Assembly: GCA_037132075.1 (NCBI GenBank)
Contig: JBAXPV010000064.1
Span: 1-11,554 of the forward strand
Source of the DNA: JBAXPV01 sp037132075
GTDB lineage: Bacteria > Bacteroidota > Bacteroidia > Bacteroidales > CAIXZF01
Length of the DNA stretch: 11,554 bases
Direction: 5' to 3'
Positions 1 to 6,642 of this stretch are shown piece by piece; within the stretch, counting starts at the first letter, position 1, and the number at the start of each line of letters is the position of its first letter. Below the pieces are notes generated by a model. The model searched no databases, was not told the origin of the DNA, and saw nothing but the letters and a program-made list of their open reading frames with translations. Both the position numbers and the translations under genes were made by a program.

Positions 1-1
1 A

Positions 2-619
2 ATGTTGTGCACTCTTATTTGCCGATTTCTGTGCAGTGTTATTTTCTGGTTACATTCTGTTCATCATGTGTACCAATGCGACACCAATGTACTTAAGATC
101 AAAAAAGGAGAAAAATATTACCTGAGAATTCTTCTCGACAACAATCAAATTCTGACAGCACAATGTCAGATCCCGGATATTGATGTACCGGAATATACCG
201 TCACCATCACGCCAAAGGCAGATCGAACCTTTGATTATCACGTAGTTATTAAAAACACAAAACATATTGACGCTTATTGTCTGCTGCAGTTAATGCATCC
301 CTACCCTGATTGGTCAAGCCCTGATACATTATACCAACAGCTTGATTATCAACCAATTTTCCTAAATCACAACCAGTCTGAAATTGAGATTAATGGAACC
401 TATACAGTGGATTGGGGGGAGTGGGTATTTTGGGGTGATGGTTTCCCTGATTTCCAGTTTACCACGAAGCTGGCAGTTTGTGATAAAAACACCTATTTAT
501 ATCATCAAATGCTTCCCCGCTGGATCACAACCCGGGATATTGAAAATCCGCCGCAGGTCTTTTTTCAATTCAATATCAATGGTGGGCTTGGGATTTTTGG
601 GGGATATATAATGAAGTAG
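2..619 (+). CDS. DUF4249-like outer-surface protein, 3' part (5' end outside the window)
   Basis: The reading frame is open at the window edge and closes with TAG, giving 205 visible residues. The first in-frame ATG sits at the edge, and there is no convincing signal peptide behind it, so the true start is probably upstream. The resemblance to Bacteroidota DUF4249 proteins comes from a central KKGEKYYLRI...ILTAQCQIPD stretch (about residues 35-60), matching the family's pattern of a ligand-like strand followed by a TA..IP motif. The C-terminal GGLGIFGGY (about 194-202), just before the stop, is the most family-specific piece. DUF4249 proteins are usually lipoproteins encoded next to TonB-dependent receptors, so a receptor gene upstream would be expected. 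The function of the family is not known. The first ~35 residues are Cys-rich and fit the family less well. Confidence 0.6.
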   Translation: MLCTLICRFLCSVIFWLHSVHHVYQCDTNVLKIKKGEKYYLRILLDNNQILTAQCQIPDIDVPEYTVTITPKADRTFDYHVVIKNTKHIDAYCLLQLMHPYPDWSSPDTLYQQLDYQPIFLNHNQSEIEINGTYTVDWGEWVFWGDGFPDFQFTTKLAVCDKNTYLYHQMLPRWITTRDIENPPQVFFQFNINGGLGIFGGYIMK

Positions 620-639
620 TTTATCGATTTGTATTTATT

Positions 640-668
640 TTTCAACGTTAGCCATAGTAACGTTGAAA
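640..668. terminator. Perfect 11-bp hairpin after the DUF4249-like gene; possible terminator
   Basis: TTTCAACGTTA (640-650) and TAACGTTGAAA (658-668) are perfect reverse complements around a 7-nt loop. The hairpin lies about 20 bp after the upstream stop codon. No T-run follows it on the plus strand, so it is not a canonical intrinsic terminator. Its placement is the main argument for a role in ending transcription or protecting the mRNA 3' end. Confidence 0.35.
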
Positions 669-683
669 TAGACCGTCACCCTG

Positions 684-790
684 AGCGGAGTCGAAGGGCT
701 GTTCCATGCCTGAGTTACGGTAATTATTATATACTTATAATTTTGATATTTATTTAGTTAGCTTCACAACAGCCCTCCTTCGACTCCGCT
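684..790. repeat. Inverted pair of GCGGAGTCGAAGG-type intergenic elements
   Basis: AGCGGAGTCGAAGGGCTGTT (684-703) reappears in reverse complement at 768-790 as AACAGCCC-TCC-TTCGACTCCGCT, with three extra bases. The arms enclose about 64 bp of AT-rich DNA. The core with its flanking CACCCTGA (678-685) matches a common dispersed repeat type in Bacteroidota intergenic regions. The pair could fold into a long stem or be the two ends of a small non-autonomous element; neither can be proved here. Confidence 0.55.
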
Positions 791-1099
791 ACCATTGACG
801 TAATTTAGCAAGTTATTATTATTGAGCTAATTACAAAAGCATCATCAATACAATAGAATTTTTCAAAGAACATAAGCCCTCAGGATTACGATTATGTTTT
901 TCATACGGAGTTTCCTCGCTTCGCTCGGAATGACGGGCCTATCTAAAGGAGAGGAGGAGGGAGGAATCTGCAAAGGGGTCTTTCAACACTTCGCTTTGCT
1001 ACTATTGACATAATTCGCAAACTTTGTTATTGAGCTTATTCCAAAATAGACCTCAATTCATATTGTTTTGTTCGAAGAACATTAACCCTCAGGATGACG
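777..1099. repeat. Two diverged direct copies of a ~110-bp intergenic repeat
   Basis: Copy A (777-890) and copy B (987-1099) run in the same order. Both begin with a CTTCG...GCTAC start and continue with ATTGACRTAATT, a GTTATTATTGAGCT-like block, an ATYAATAYA-like block, TTCRAAGAACAT and finally CCCTCAGGATKACG. Similarity is scattered through the whole length with many substitutions, so the duplication is old. The DNA between the copies carries a TCGCTTCGCTCGGAATGACGGG element (917-938) and a purine-rich run (944-967). No coding frame is conserved between the copies. Confidence 0.5.
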
Positions 1100-1104
1100 T
1101 GAAA

Positions 1105-1135
1105 TTCTCAATGTTATTTAGCATTACATTGAGAA
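1105..1135 (-). terminator. 10-bp hairpin downstream of the TlpA-like gene; possible terminator
   Basis: TTCTCAATGT (1105-1114) pairs perfectly with ACATTGAGAA (1126-1135) over an 11-nt loop. It lies about 70 bp past the stop codon of the minus-strand TlpA-like gene. On the minus strand only a short TTTC follows it, and the longest T-run (complement of 1134-1140) precedes it, so the terminator reading is weak. Confidence 0.3.
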
Positions 1136-1206
1136 AAAAACAAAATTCAGGACGAGTTAAACGTTACTACGATCTATAAATCAGCAAATTATACTTCTTT
1201 AAAAGA

Positions 1207-2625
1207 TTATTTCAATGCATCCAAAATAGCAGCTTCATCATAAGGAAGACCATTCATATTTGAATTTACAATTTTCCCTTCCTTATCAATGAGTACATAG
1301 TGAGGAATCCCATTAAAGTTGTACATCTTATACAAATCCTCAGACTGCTTCTTATCAGCAAAGACCTCAATCCCAATTTGGGTTTGTCCTTCTTTAAACT
1401 TCTCCCACAAAGTCTTTACATCATTTACGTTGACAAAAAGAACCACAAAATCATTTCTGTCTTTGAACTTTCTGGCTAAATCTCTGACATGAGGCATAGA
1501 GATCAGACAGGGAACGCAACCCCGGGACCAAAAATCCATGTAAATGACTTTACCCTTTAAGGAAGAAAGTGAAGTAAAAGTTCCTTTGGAATCAATAAGC
1601 CTAAAATCAGGGGCATAACTTCCTGGCGACAAGTTCTTTGCTTTAGACAAAGCGCTATCTATAATTGCGATATAGGCTGGATTTTTACAAATGGTTTTAT
1701 AATCACTGACCAATTCCTCAAGAAATAAAGTGTTTGAACCATAATCTTCAATAAAGGAATGAAGAAAATAGCTTAACTGAGAATCAAGTACTTTATCTTT
1801 AAAAACCGATTTTCTATAGTCATAATTCCTCCGGCCATAAAACGCTGCTTTTTGTATTCTGGTAAAACCCAACGTACTGATTGTGTCTGTCTTTGAATCA
1901 TGAAATTCAGAAAGATAACGCCGGAGTGCGACTGTATAATTAGAATTTTCTGCAGCATCCTGATCATTGAGGTCAAGATTCTTCAGGAAATTGAAATAGC
2001 TTTCAGGAAGTTGACGACGGGTGATGGTATTGCGCATCGGATCAATAACAATACTGAACATATAACGTGGATTTATGTATCGGTACTTTGTTTCAATTTT
2101 AATATAAGACAGAAACTCAGGGGAAAAACCATCATTTTCATGTGTTTTAAGAAACTTCTGATTTTCATTTTCCAGGCTGTCTTCATAAAGCTGACACCTG
2201 TCAGCATCGGTAAACCAGCTGTAGTTATTCGCATTCTTTGTAAAGCTCATCAAATAATCAGCAGCTAAATAATTATTGTCCACTGCTCCCCTTCCTGAAT
2301 ATTTCAAACTTTTTTCAAAATTATCGAGATCACAATTTATAAAAAGGCTGTCATTTGGCAGTAGAAACAAATTTGTGCTCAGGTTGCCGCACAGAAACCT
2401 GGCTGATACAGGCTTTTCCAAATTAAATGACATGATGAATCTTCCTTTTGCATCAAAACGGGTCTTGGCTAAAGTTACTTCATCATAGTTAAAAGAATTG
2501 CTGTAATAAATAATTCTAACCTCTTCATTAGCAATGGCGTTTTCCATTTTTCCGGAAATAATAACCTGGCTAAAAATCAGCTCTGGGACAAGGGAAATAA
2601 TGAAAAAGATTATTATTAAACGCAT
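1207..2625 (-). CDS. TlpA-family exported thiol:disulfide oxidoreductase
   Basis: The protein has 472 residues from the ATG at 2625. A TTG three codons further up (2634) is possible but unnecessary. It begins with a hydrophobic signal peptide ending near LIFSQ, so it acts outside the cytoplasm. The N-terminal ~110 residues are a beta-rich region of the kind often found before Bacteroidota TlpA domains, followed by a middle helical region. The last ~140 residues are a thioredoxin fold of TlpA/AhpC-TSA type: PGSYAPDFRLID entry strand, then DFWSRGCVPC with the redox pair Cys370/Cys373, and a cis-proline in NGIPHYVLID near the C-terminus. Such proteins reduce or shuttle disulfides of extracytoplasmic partners, but the partner is unknown. 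The gene appears to have its own promoter (TAACTTTG) and so need not depend on the upstream T9SS gene. Confidence 0.85.
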   Translation of the reverse strand: MRLIIIFFIISLVPELIFSQVIISGKMENAIANEEVRIIYYSNSFNYDEVTLAKTRFDAKGRFIMSFNLEKPVSARFLCGNLSTNLFLLPNDSLFINCDLDNFEKSLKYSGRGAVDNNYLAADYLMSFTKNANNYSWFTDADRCQLYEDSLENENQKFLKTHENDGFSPEFLSYIKIETKYRYINPRYMFSIVIDPMRNTITRRQLPESYFNFLKNLDLNDQDAAENSNYTVALRRYLSEFHDSKTDTISTLGFTRIQKAAFYGRRNYDYRKSVFKDKVLDSQLSYFLHSFIEDYGSNTLFLEELVSDYKTICKNPAYIAIIDSALSKAKNLSPGSYAPDFRLIDSKGTFTSLSSLKGKVIYMDFWSRGCVPCLISMPHVRDLARKFKDRNDFVVLFVNVNDVKTLWEKFKEGQTQIGIEVFADKKQSEDLYKMYNFNGIPHYVLIDKEGKIVNSNMNGLPYDEAAILDALK

Positions 2626-2648
2626 TTGTTTCAAATTTCAAGAGACAT

Positions 2649-2656
2649 CAAAGTTA
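2649..2656 (-). promoter_or_regulatory. -7 promoter element TAACTTTG for the TlpA-like gene
   Basis: On the minus strand, TAACTTTG is an exact match to the Bacteroidota -7 consensus TAnnTTTG. It sits 23 bp before the ATG at 2625, implying a leader of under 20 nt. I see no clear TTTG -33 element at the usual distance; the upstream DNA is the palindromic repeat. Confidence 0.5.
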
Positions 2657-2671
2657 AAGAAAACCTTTTTG

Positions 2672-2809
2672 CTAATTTGCTGATTTGCAGGTGTGCTAGT
2701 GTGCTAATGTAATTAGTCAATTAGTAATTCATTTGCTAATTAGATAATTACATTAGCATATCAGACAATTACATCAGCAAATTTGCACATCAGCACATCA
2801 GCAAATTAG
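2672..2809. repeat. AT-rich long imperfect palindrome built from GCTAATTTGCTGAT-like units
   Basis: The outer arms CTAATTTGCTGAT (2672-2684) and ATCAGCAAATTAG (2797-2809) are perfect reverse complements. An inner pair, GCTAATGTAATTA (2703-2715) and TAATTACATTAGC (2745-2757), is also perfect. Between the pairs the sequence is made of repeated TGCTGAT / TGCTAAT / ATCAG units. It fills almost all the space between the T9SS gene's stop and the TlpA gene's promoter. Similar GCTAAT/GCTGAT low-complexity blocks are familiar in Bacteroidota intergenic DNA. It could fold as a large RNA hairpin at the 3' end of the T9SS transcript. Confidence 0.6.
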
Positions 2810-2813
2810 TCTT

Positions 2814-4745
2814 CTACCTAAAAACCGTCAAAGTTCCTTTATATTCCCGATTCCCAACCATCAGGAAATAATAGTAAACTCCGTCAGAAGCAGGCGTTCC
2901 ATTAATAGTTCCATCCCACAGATCTTCTTTGCGGCTGGATTCAAAGATGCGCTTTCCCCATCGGTTGAAGATCTTGAGATGATAATCTTCAAAGCCTATA
3001 TATTCTATTACAAAGACATCGTTTTTACCATCACCATTGGGGGTAAAGACGTTTGGAATATTGACAGAACAATCGGAAACCACCAGAGTGATGTTGGCTG
3101 TATCACGACAAGCTGCTGCATTGAATCCTACACAATAATAGATCGTTGTGCTTTCAGGGCTTGCAGTAATGCTGCTGCTAAGGGTATCGGACAAACCTTC
3201 TGACGGAAACCAATGATAATATAGAGCTCCGCTCCCACTCAGGTTTGTTGTAGTGCCGGTGCAAAGCAAAGTATCACCATAATTGATTTTTGTAAGTGGA
3301 TGAACTCCAACAGTCAGTTGCATTGTATCTGATGCAATACAGCCATGCGGATCAGTGACCTGCACCCAATATTCACCGCTTTGATGTGGGATGAATTTTA
3401 TATAAAAACTTGTATCACCGGTACTCCACAGATAATGCCCGGCTCCGCTGGCATGTAAAACCACGGTATCGCCTGAACAGGCCACGAGATCCGGACCCAG
3501 GCTTAGCATCGGATTGGAGTAGACAAAAACGATCATGCTGTCCACTGAAGAACAATGGTTTGAATCAGTCACTATTACATGAAAGACACTGTTGGCCGGT
3601 GGTGTAATGCTCTGACTTTGTGTAATTACACCATTATCCCAGGCATAAGTTGCTCCGCCGCTTGCCTGAAGAACAGCTGATTGTCCCGGGCAAACCCATT
3701 GATCTGGCCCTGCTTCCGCAGTAGGCAGCTGAAGGATTCCGACATGAACACTGTCTTCTCCCTTGCAACCATATGAATCAGTGACGCTTACAGTAAATAC
3801 TGCAGGGCTGCTCAGGTTTACGTTTAAAATCTGGGTATTGGCACCGGTCGACCAGTGATAAGCAACTCCGCCATGCCCGGAAAGATTTGTTAGTGTTCCT
3901 TTACAAATCAAAGTATCGAGACCCGCATCGGCAGGGACCTGGTCGATAATAACATTGACTGTATCTGTTGCTACGCAAAACTGCTGAAAAGAGATATCAT
4001 CCAGCACAAAGTCATTCCCCGACGTTGCTGTGTTCTGATTTACAATGCAGATGGTGGCTGTAGTGCTGGTTCCTGAATTCCACAATTCATAAAACTGTTG
4101 CCACTGACATAAAGTAGAAGACGCGACAAAGGGAGATCCTAATGTAATCCCATTGATAGAAAACTGGAGAATAGCCGGTTGCTCAACGATGACTGATGCC
4201 AGCCAGGTAGAAAATGCATAATCGGTATTAGGAATAACAGTGATGGTTTCACACCATATATTAACATTGGCAGCTGCCGCTCCGTTTACGATCATCATCA
4301 TGCCGGTCCCGGTGGTATGGTCAGTACAGGAGGCAAAGTTAGGATGAACAGCATTCGGGTTTGAGTTGACCGCATAAGTCGCTTCATTCCACACACTAAC
4401 TGCATTATACGTATAGTTGCTGCTAAAGCCGGTATTCCCGGCATCAAAATCCCCATTGACGATAAGGTTACTGTCCAGAACGGTATACGCAGAAACAACA
4501 TATTGTGTTGATACAGAAGGATGTGCGACCGGGTTATTGACATAAGTTTGATTAAGACCAGCAGCAGGAGCCCATGAATAGGCATTGGCAAACTGAGCCC
4601 ATGCACTGAGTTGGACACCAGCTCCTTTACAAATAACAGTATCATGGGTGGCTACAACAGTACATTGTGCCAGAACGTGAACCATTGTCGGTACAGAAAG
4701 ACAACACACTAATATAATTCTTATAAGAATCGGTTTTCGGTACAC
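2814..4745 (-). CDS. T9SS type B-sorted multidomain surface protein with Ig/PKD-like repeats
   Basis: The protein has 643 residues and starts at GTG; reading back in frame to the stop there is no ATG. A signal peptide covers about residues 1-27 (hydrophobic core, ending HVLAQ). Next come an Ig-like segment (28-90), a jelly-roll-like carbohydrate-binding-type region (about 92-255, from NLIVNGDF to FVLDDISF), then four repeats of about 70 residues (270-340, 341-410, 411-481, 482-558). The first three repeats share a GLDTLICKG / GPDQWVCPG / GPDLVACSG start and a WSTG or WDNG core; the fourth (DTLLCTG, YYHWFPSEG) has diverged. Residues 562-643 are the gliding-motility/T9SS type B C-terminal domain: IPNVFTPNGDGKNDVF, IFNRWGKRIF, LWDGT, SDGVYYY and a final GTLTVFR. 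The known route for such proteins is Sec export, T9SS secretion across the outer membrane and surface attachment. Binding of glycans or cell adhesion is an inference from the domains. Confidence 0.9.
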   Translation of the reverse strand: MYRKPILIRIILVCCLSVPTMVHVLAQCTVVATHDTVICKGAGVQLSAWAQFANAYSWAPAAGLNQTYVNNPVAHPSVSTQYVVSAYTVLDSNLIVNGDFDAGNTGFSSNYTYNAVSVWNEATYAVNSNPNAVHPNFASCTDHTTGTGMMMIVNGAAAANVNIWCETITVIPNTDYAFSTWLASVIVEQPAILQFSINGITLGSPFVASSTLCQWQQFYELWNSGTSTTATICIVNQNTATSGNDFVLDDISFQQFCVATDTVNVIIDQVPADAGLDTLICKGTLTNLSGHGGVAYHWSTGANTQILNVNLSSPAVFTVSVTDSYGCKGEDSVHVGILQLPTAEAGPDQWVCPGQSAVLQASGGATYAWDNGVITQSQSITPPANSVFHVIVTDSNHCSSVDSMIVFVYSNPMLSLGPDLVACSGDTVVLHASGAGHYLWSTGDTSFYIKFIPHQSGEYWVQVTDPHGCIASDTMQLTVGVHPLTKINYGDTLLCTGTTTNLSGSGALYYHWFPSEGLSDTLSSSITASPESTTIYYCVGFNAAACRDTANITLVVSDCSVNIPNVFTPNGDGKNDVFVIEYIGFEDYHLKIFNRWGKRIFESSRKEDLWDGTINGTPASDGVYYYFLMVGNREYKGTLTVFR

Positions 4746-4823
4746 CTTGTAATAATGTCTGTTAATCGAAAAATAATTGCTTAAAAGTAAAAATTAGTTT
4801 TCAATATGTAATACACTAATCAT

Positions 4824-4845
4824 TATTTCGTAATTTTACGAAATA
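4824..4845 (+). promoter_or_regulatory. Perfect 9-4-9 dyad, probable ArsR operator
   Basis: TATTTCGTA (4824-4832) and TACGAAATA (4837-4845) are perfect reverse complements with a 4-nt spacer, 40 bp before arsR. The size and AT-rich form fit operators of ArsR/SmtB repressors, which bind symmetric sites over their own promoters. The dyad contains TAATTTTA (4831-4838), a 7-of-8 match to the -7 consensus TAnnTTTG, so bound repressor would cover the promoter. The site also lies about 80 bp before the divergent T9SS gene. Confidence 0.7.
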
Positions 4846-4885
4846 GTAAAATACTCAATTCAAATTATTAATTATACATTCTGAG

Positions 4886-5197
4886 ATGTCAGCAGCAAAA
4901 GGACTCAATTATTCAGAAAAACATCTTCGTACAGCTCAGTTTGCAAAGGCATTGGGTCATCCAGCCCGGGTATTTATTTTAGAAAAATTATCACAAATGA
5001 ACGGATGTTGTACTAGCGGAGAGATGATCGGGGATATTCCTATTGCCCGCTCAACTTTATCGCAGCATCTGAAGGAACTAAAGTTTGCCGGACTAATCCA
5101 GGGTGAAATCGAAGGCCCATTTATTAAATACTGTATTAACCAGGAGAATTGGGCTTTGGCAAAGGATATGTGCCAGAATCTATTTGACAATAAATGA
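4886..5197 (+). CDS. arsR: ArsR/SmtB-family metalloregulatory repressor
   Basis: The protein has 103 residues, the normal size for the family. Helical segments around residues 14-37 (AKALGHPARVFILEKL is the family signature) lead into a winged helix-turn-helix. The recognition helix is at about 53-65 (IARSTLSQHLKEL), followed by the wing (IQGEIEGPFIKYCI). Family members dissociate from DNA when trivalent arsenic or another thiophilic ligand binds cysteines. Here the cysteines are Cys41-Cys42, Cys83 and Cys96. The classical ELCVCDL site of E. coli ArsR is absent, so the ligand site would be of another type, possibly one suited to organoarsenicals. It is first in a five-gene operon and probably represses it through the upstream dyad. 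Confidence 0.88.
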   Translation: MSAAKGLNYSEKHLRTAQFAKALGHPARVFILEKLSQMNGCCTSGEMIGDIPIARSTLSQHLKELKFAGLIQGEIEGPFIKYCINQENWALAKDMCQNLFDNK

Positions 5198-5239
5198 TTA
5201 TTTCCTACACAATAAACATCAAAATAAATAACTAATATT

Positions 5240-5479
5240 ATGGAAATCAAAATCTTAGGCACCGGCTGTGCTAATTGCAAAAATCTTGAAAAGGCCACCA
5301 TCAAGGCACTTGCTGAAATGGACATCATTTCAGAAGTCGAAAAAGTAGAGGACATCCAAAAAATCATGGCTTATGGTATCATGAGAACACCTGGACTGGT
5401 GATCGATGGGAAGCTAGTTTTATCAGGTCGTGTGCCAAACACTTCTGAATTGAAAGAGATCATAAAAAACTCCCTCTAA
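5240..5479 (+). CDS. Small redox-active thioredoxin-fold protein, ArsE-like
   Basis: The protein has 79 residues and no signal peptide, so it should be cytoplasmic. It belongs to the small thioredoxin_3 / glutaredoxin-like type: first strand MEIKILG, active site Cys10-Ala-Asn-Cys13, the cis-proline Thr50-Pro51 in MRTPGLVIDG, and a final helix. It starts 42 bp after arsR, with A-rich DNA before the ATG. In operons with ArsF and ArsG families this position is filled by the small thioredoxin called ArsE. An inferred role is to receive or deliver electrons at the cytoplasmic face of the CcdA-like membrane protein two genes downstream. The same fold also occurs in unrelated metal or redox operons, so the ArsE name rests on context. 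Confidence 0.8.
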   Translation: MEIKILGTGCANCKNLEKATIKALAEMDIISEVEKVEDIQKIMAYGIMRTPGLVIDGKLVLSGRVPNTSELKEIIKNSL

Positions 5480-5496
5480 TTATAAAAAACTACATT

Positions 5497-5913
5497 ATGA
5501 AAAAGTATATCATTGTTATCGTCTTGCTTCTTTTAGCCGCAGACGCTTCATTTGCACAGCAAAAACCTCTTGGGAAATCCACTGTCGAAGTTTATTATTT
5601 TCATGGTAAAAATCGTTGCCCAACATGCCTGAGCATTGAATCAAATGCGATAAAAACTGTCGAAACCTATTTCAAAGTTGAAAAGGCAAAAGGTTTGGTG
5701 AAAATGATCATCATTGATATTGATGATAAAAGAAACGAGGCACTTGTTGAGAAATATGAAGTCAGCAGCTCTTCACTTTTCGTAACCCGAGTTACAGCAG
5801 CAAAAACGTTCCCTTACGACATGACTAATTTTGCCTTTTCATACAGCCGCAATGAGCCTCAAAAATTTATTGGTGGCTTGAAAGACAAAATAACTGAATC
5901 TTTAAGTAAATAA
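5497..5913 (+). CDS. arsF: ArsF-family exported CxxC protein
   Basis: The protein has 138 residues. Residues 1-20 form a signal peptide (MKKYIIVIVLLLL... ending ASFA, then QQ), so the mature protein lies in the periplasm. A thioredoxin-like region follows with strand VEVYYFHGKNR leading to Cys41-Pro-Thr-Cys44, and a second strand KMIIIDIDD. I recognise this as the family annotated as nitrophenyl compound nitroreductase subunit ArsF. In the described arsEFG systems, E and F are implicated in reduction of the nitro group of nitroaromatic arsenicals, and G in export of the amino product. The family match rests on memory of motifs and on gene order. Cysteine spacing and export fit a role as the periplasmic partner of the membrane electron carrier next door. 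It begins 17 bp after the ArsE-like gene. Confidence 0.78.
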   Translation: MKKYIIVIVLLLLAADASFAQQKPLGKSTVEVYYFHGKNRCPTCLSIESNAIKTVETYFKVEKAKGLVKMIIIDIDDKRNEALVEKYEVSSSSLFVTRVTAAKTFPYDMTNFAFSYSRNEPQKFIGGLKDKITESLSK

Positions 5914-5929
5914 TGAAACCACAGCACTG

Positions 5930-6637
5930 ATGCAATATTTACAAAACCTGATTGATCAAAGTCAGTTTCCGATTTTTACAGCATTCCTGCTTGGCCTGAT
6001 GACTGCTATAAGCCCTTGTCCTTTGGCCACGAATATTACTGCTATTGGATTTATCAGCAAGGATGTTGTAGATAAACGCTTGATTCTCTTAAATGGAATT
6101 ATTTATACACTTGGTCGTGCATTTTCCTATACAAGTCTGGGAGTAATCTTGTATCTGGGGGCAAACAAATTCCATATTGCAAAATTTTTCCAATCATACG
6201 GGGAACGATATATTGGGCCAATATTAGTTATCATAGGTATAATAATGCTGGATATCATCAGGGTTAACCTACCCCACTTTCGGGGATTGTCTGACAGAGT
6301 TGCGGAAAAAGAACGTAAAAATAATTGGTGGAGTGCTTTACTTCTTGGTGCCGTTTTTGCGCTGGCTTTTTGCCCATACAGTGGTGTTCTCTATTTTGGA
6401 ATGTTGATACCTATGACCATTTCAAATGTTTCAGGGCTCTATCTGCCATTTATCTTTGCCATTGCAACAGGATTGCCGGTAATCATTATTGCCTGGATAC
6501 TTGCCTACAGTGTGTCTTCACTGGGAAGTTTTTACAATCACCTGAGAACTTTTGAAAAATGGTTCAGGCGGGTCGTCGCGCTTTTTTTCATCCTGGTTGG
6601 GTTTTATTATATCTACATTTTCTACATTAAAACCTGA
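5930..6637 (+). CDS. arsG: ArsG-family CcdA/DsbD-like membrane protein
   Basis: The protein has 235 residues and about six membrane segments (near 14-36, 52-77, 94-112, 135-160, 168-195 and 214-232). Two conserved Cys-Pro motifs, SPCPLATN (Cys30) and AFCPYSG (Cys148), sit in the first and fourth segments. This is the arrangement by which CcdA and DsbD carry thiol electrons across the membrane. The family with this pattern and these neighbours is annotated as the ArsG aromatic aminobenzylarsenical efflux permease. The two readings (redox conduit or exporter) are not exclusive, and the sequence favours at least the redox function. The start is the ATG 16 bp after arsF; another ATG overlapping the arsF stop runs into TGA after five codons. 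Confidence 0.8.
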   Translation: MQYLQNLIDQSQFPIFTAFLLGLMTAISPCPLATNITAIGFISKDVVDKRLILLNGIIYTLGRAFSYTSLGVILYLGANKFHIAKFFQSYGERYIGPILVIIGIIMLDIIRVNLPHFRGLSDRVAEKERKNNWWSALLLGAVFALAFCPYSGVLYFGMLIPMTISNVSGLYLPFIFAIATGLPVIIIAWILAYSVSSLGSFYNHLRTFEKWFRRVVALFFILVGFYYIYIFYIKT

Positions 6638-6642
6638 AGAAC

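Larger units (their letters stand above)
620..1206. other. Gene-free 587-bp spacer between convergent genes, rich in short repeats
   Basis: No open frame here looks like a gene. The stretch separates the convergent DUF4249-like and TlpA-like genes. It holds an 11-bp hairpin near the first stop, GC-richer elements of the 'CACCCTGAGCGGAGTCGAAGGG' and 'TCGCTTCGCTCGGAATGACGGG' types that I recognise as widespread intergenic palindromic repeats, a diverged direct repeat of about 110 bp, and a second hairpin near the other gene's stop. It reads as decayed repeat DNA, not as a lost gene. Confidence 0.6.

Noticed and set aside
1900..2268. A 122-codon open frame on the plus strand inside the TlpA-like gene
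   Set aside because: It is antisense to a well-supported gene, has no recognisable motif or start context, and its composition follows from the codons of the opposite strand.
2626..2634. A TTG start for the TlpA-like protein
   Set aside because: The ATG at 2625 gives a complete signal peptide, so the rare TTG start is not needed.
2672..2809. CRISPR array
   Set aside because: The repeated units are short, irregular and partly inverted, without spacers of constant length or repeats of 25-40 bp.
4957..5367. A 136-codon minus-strand frame across arsR and the ArsE-like gene
   Set aside because: It overlaps two well-supported genes on the other strand and shows no protein-like motif.
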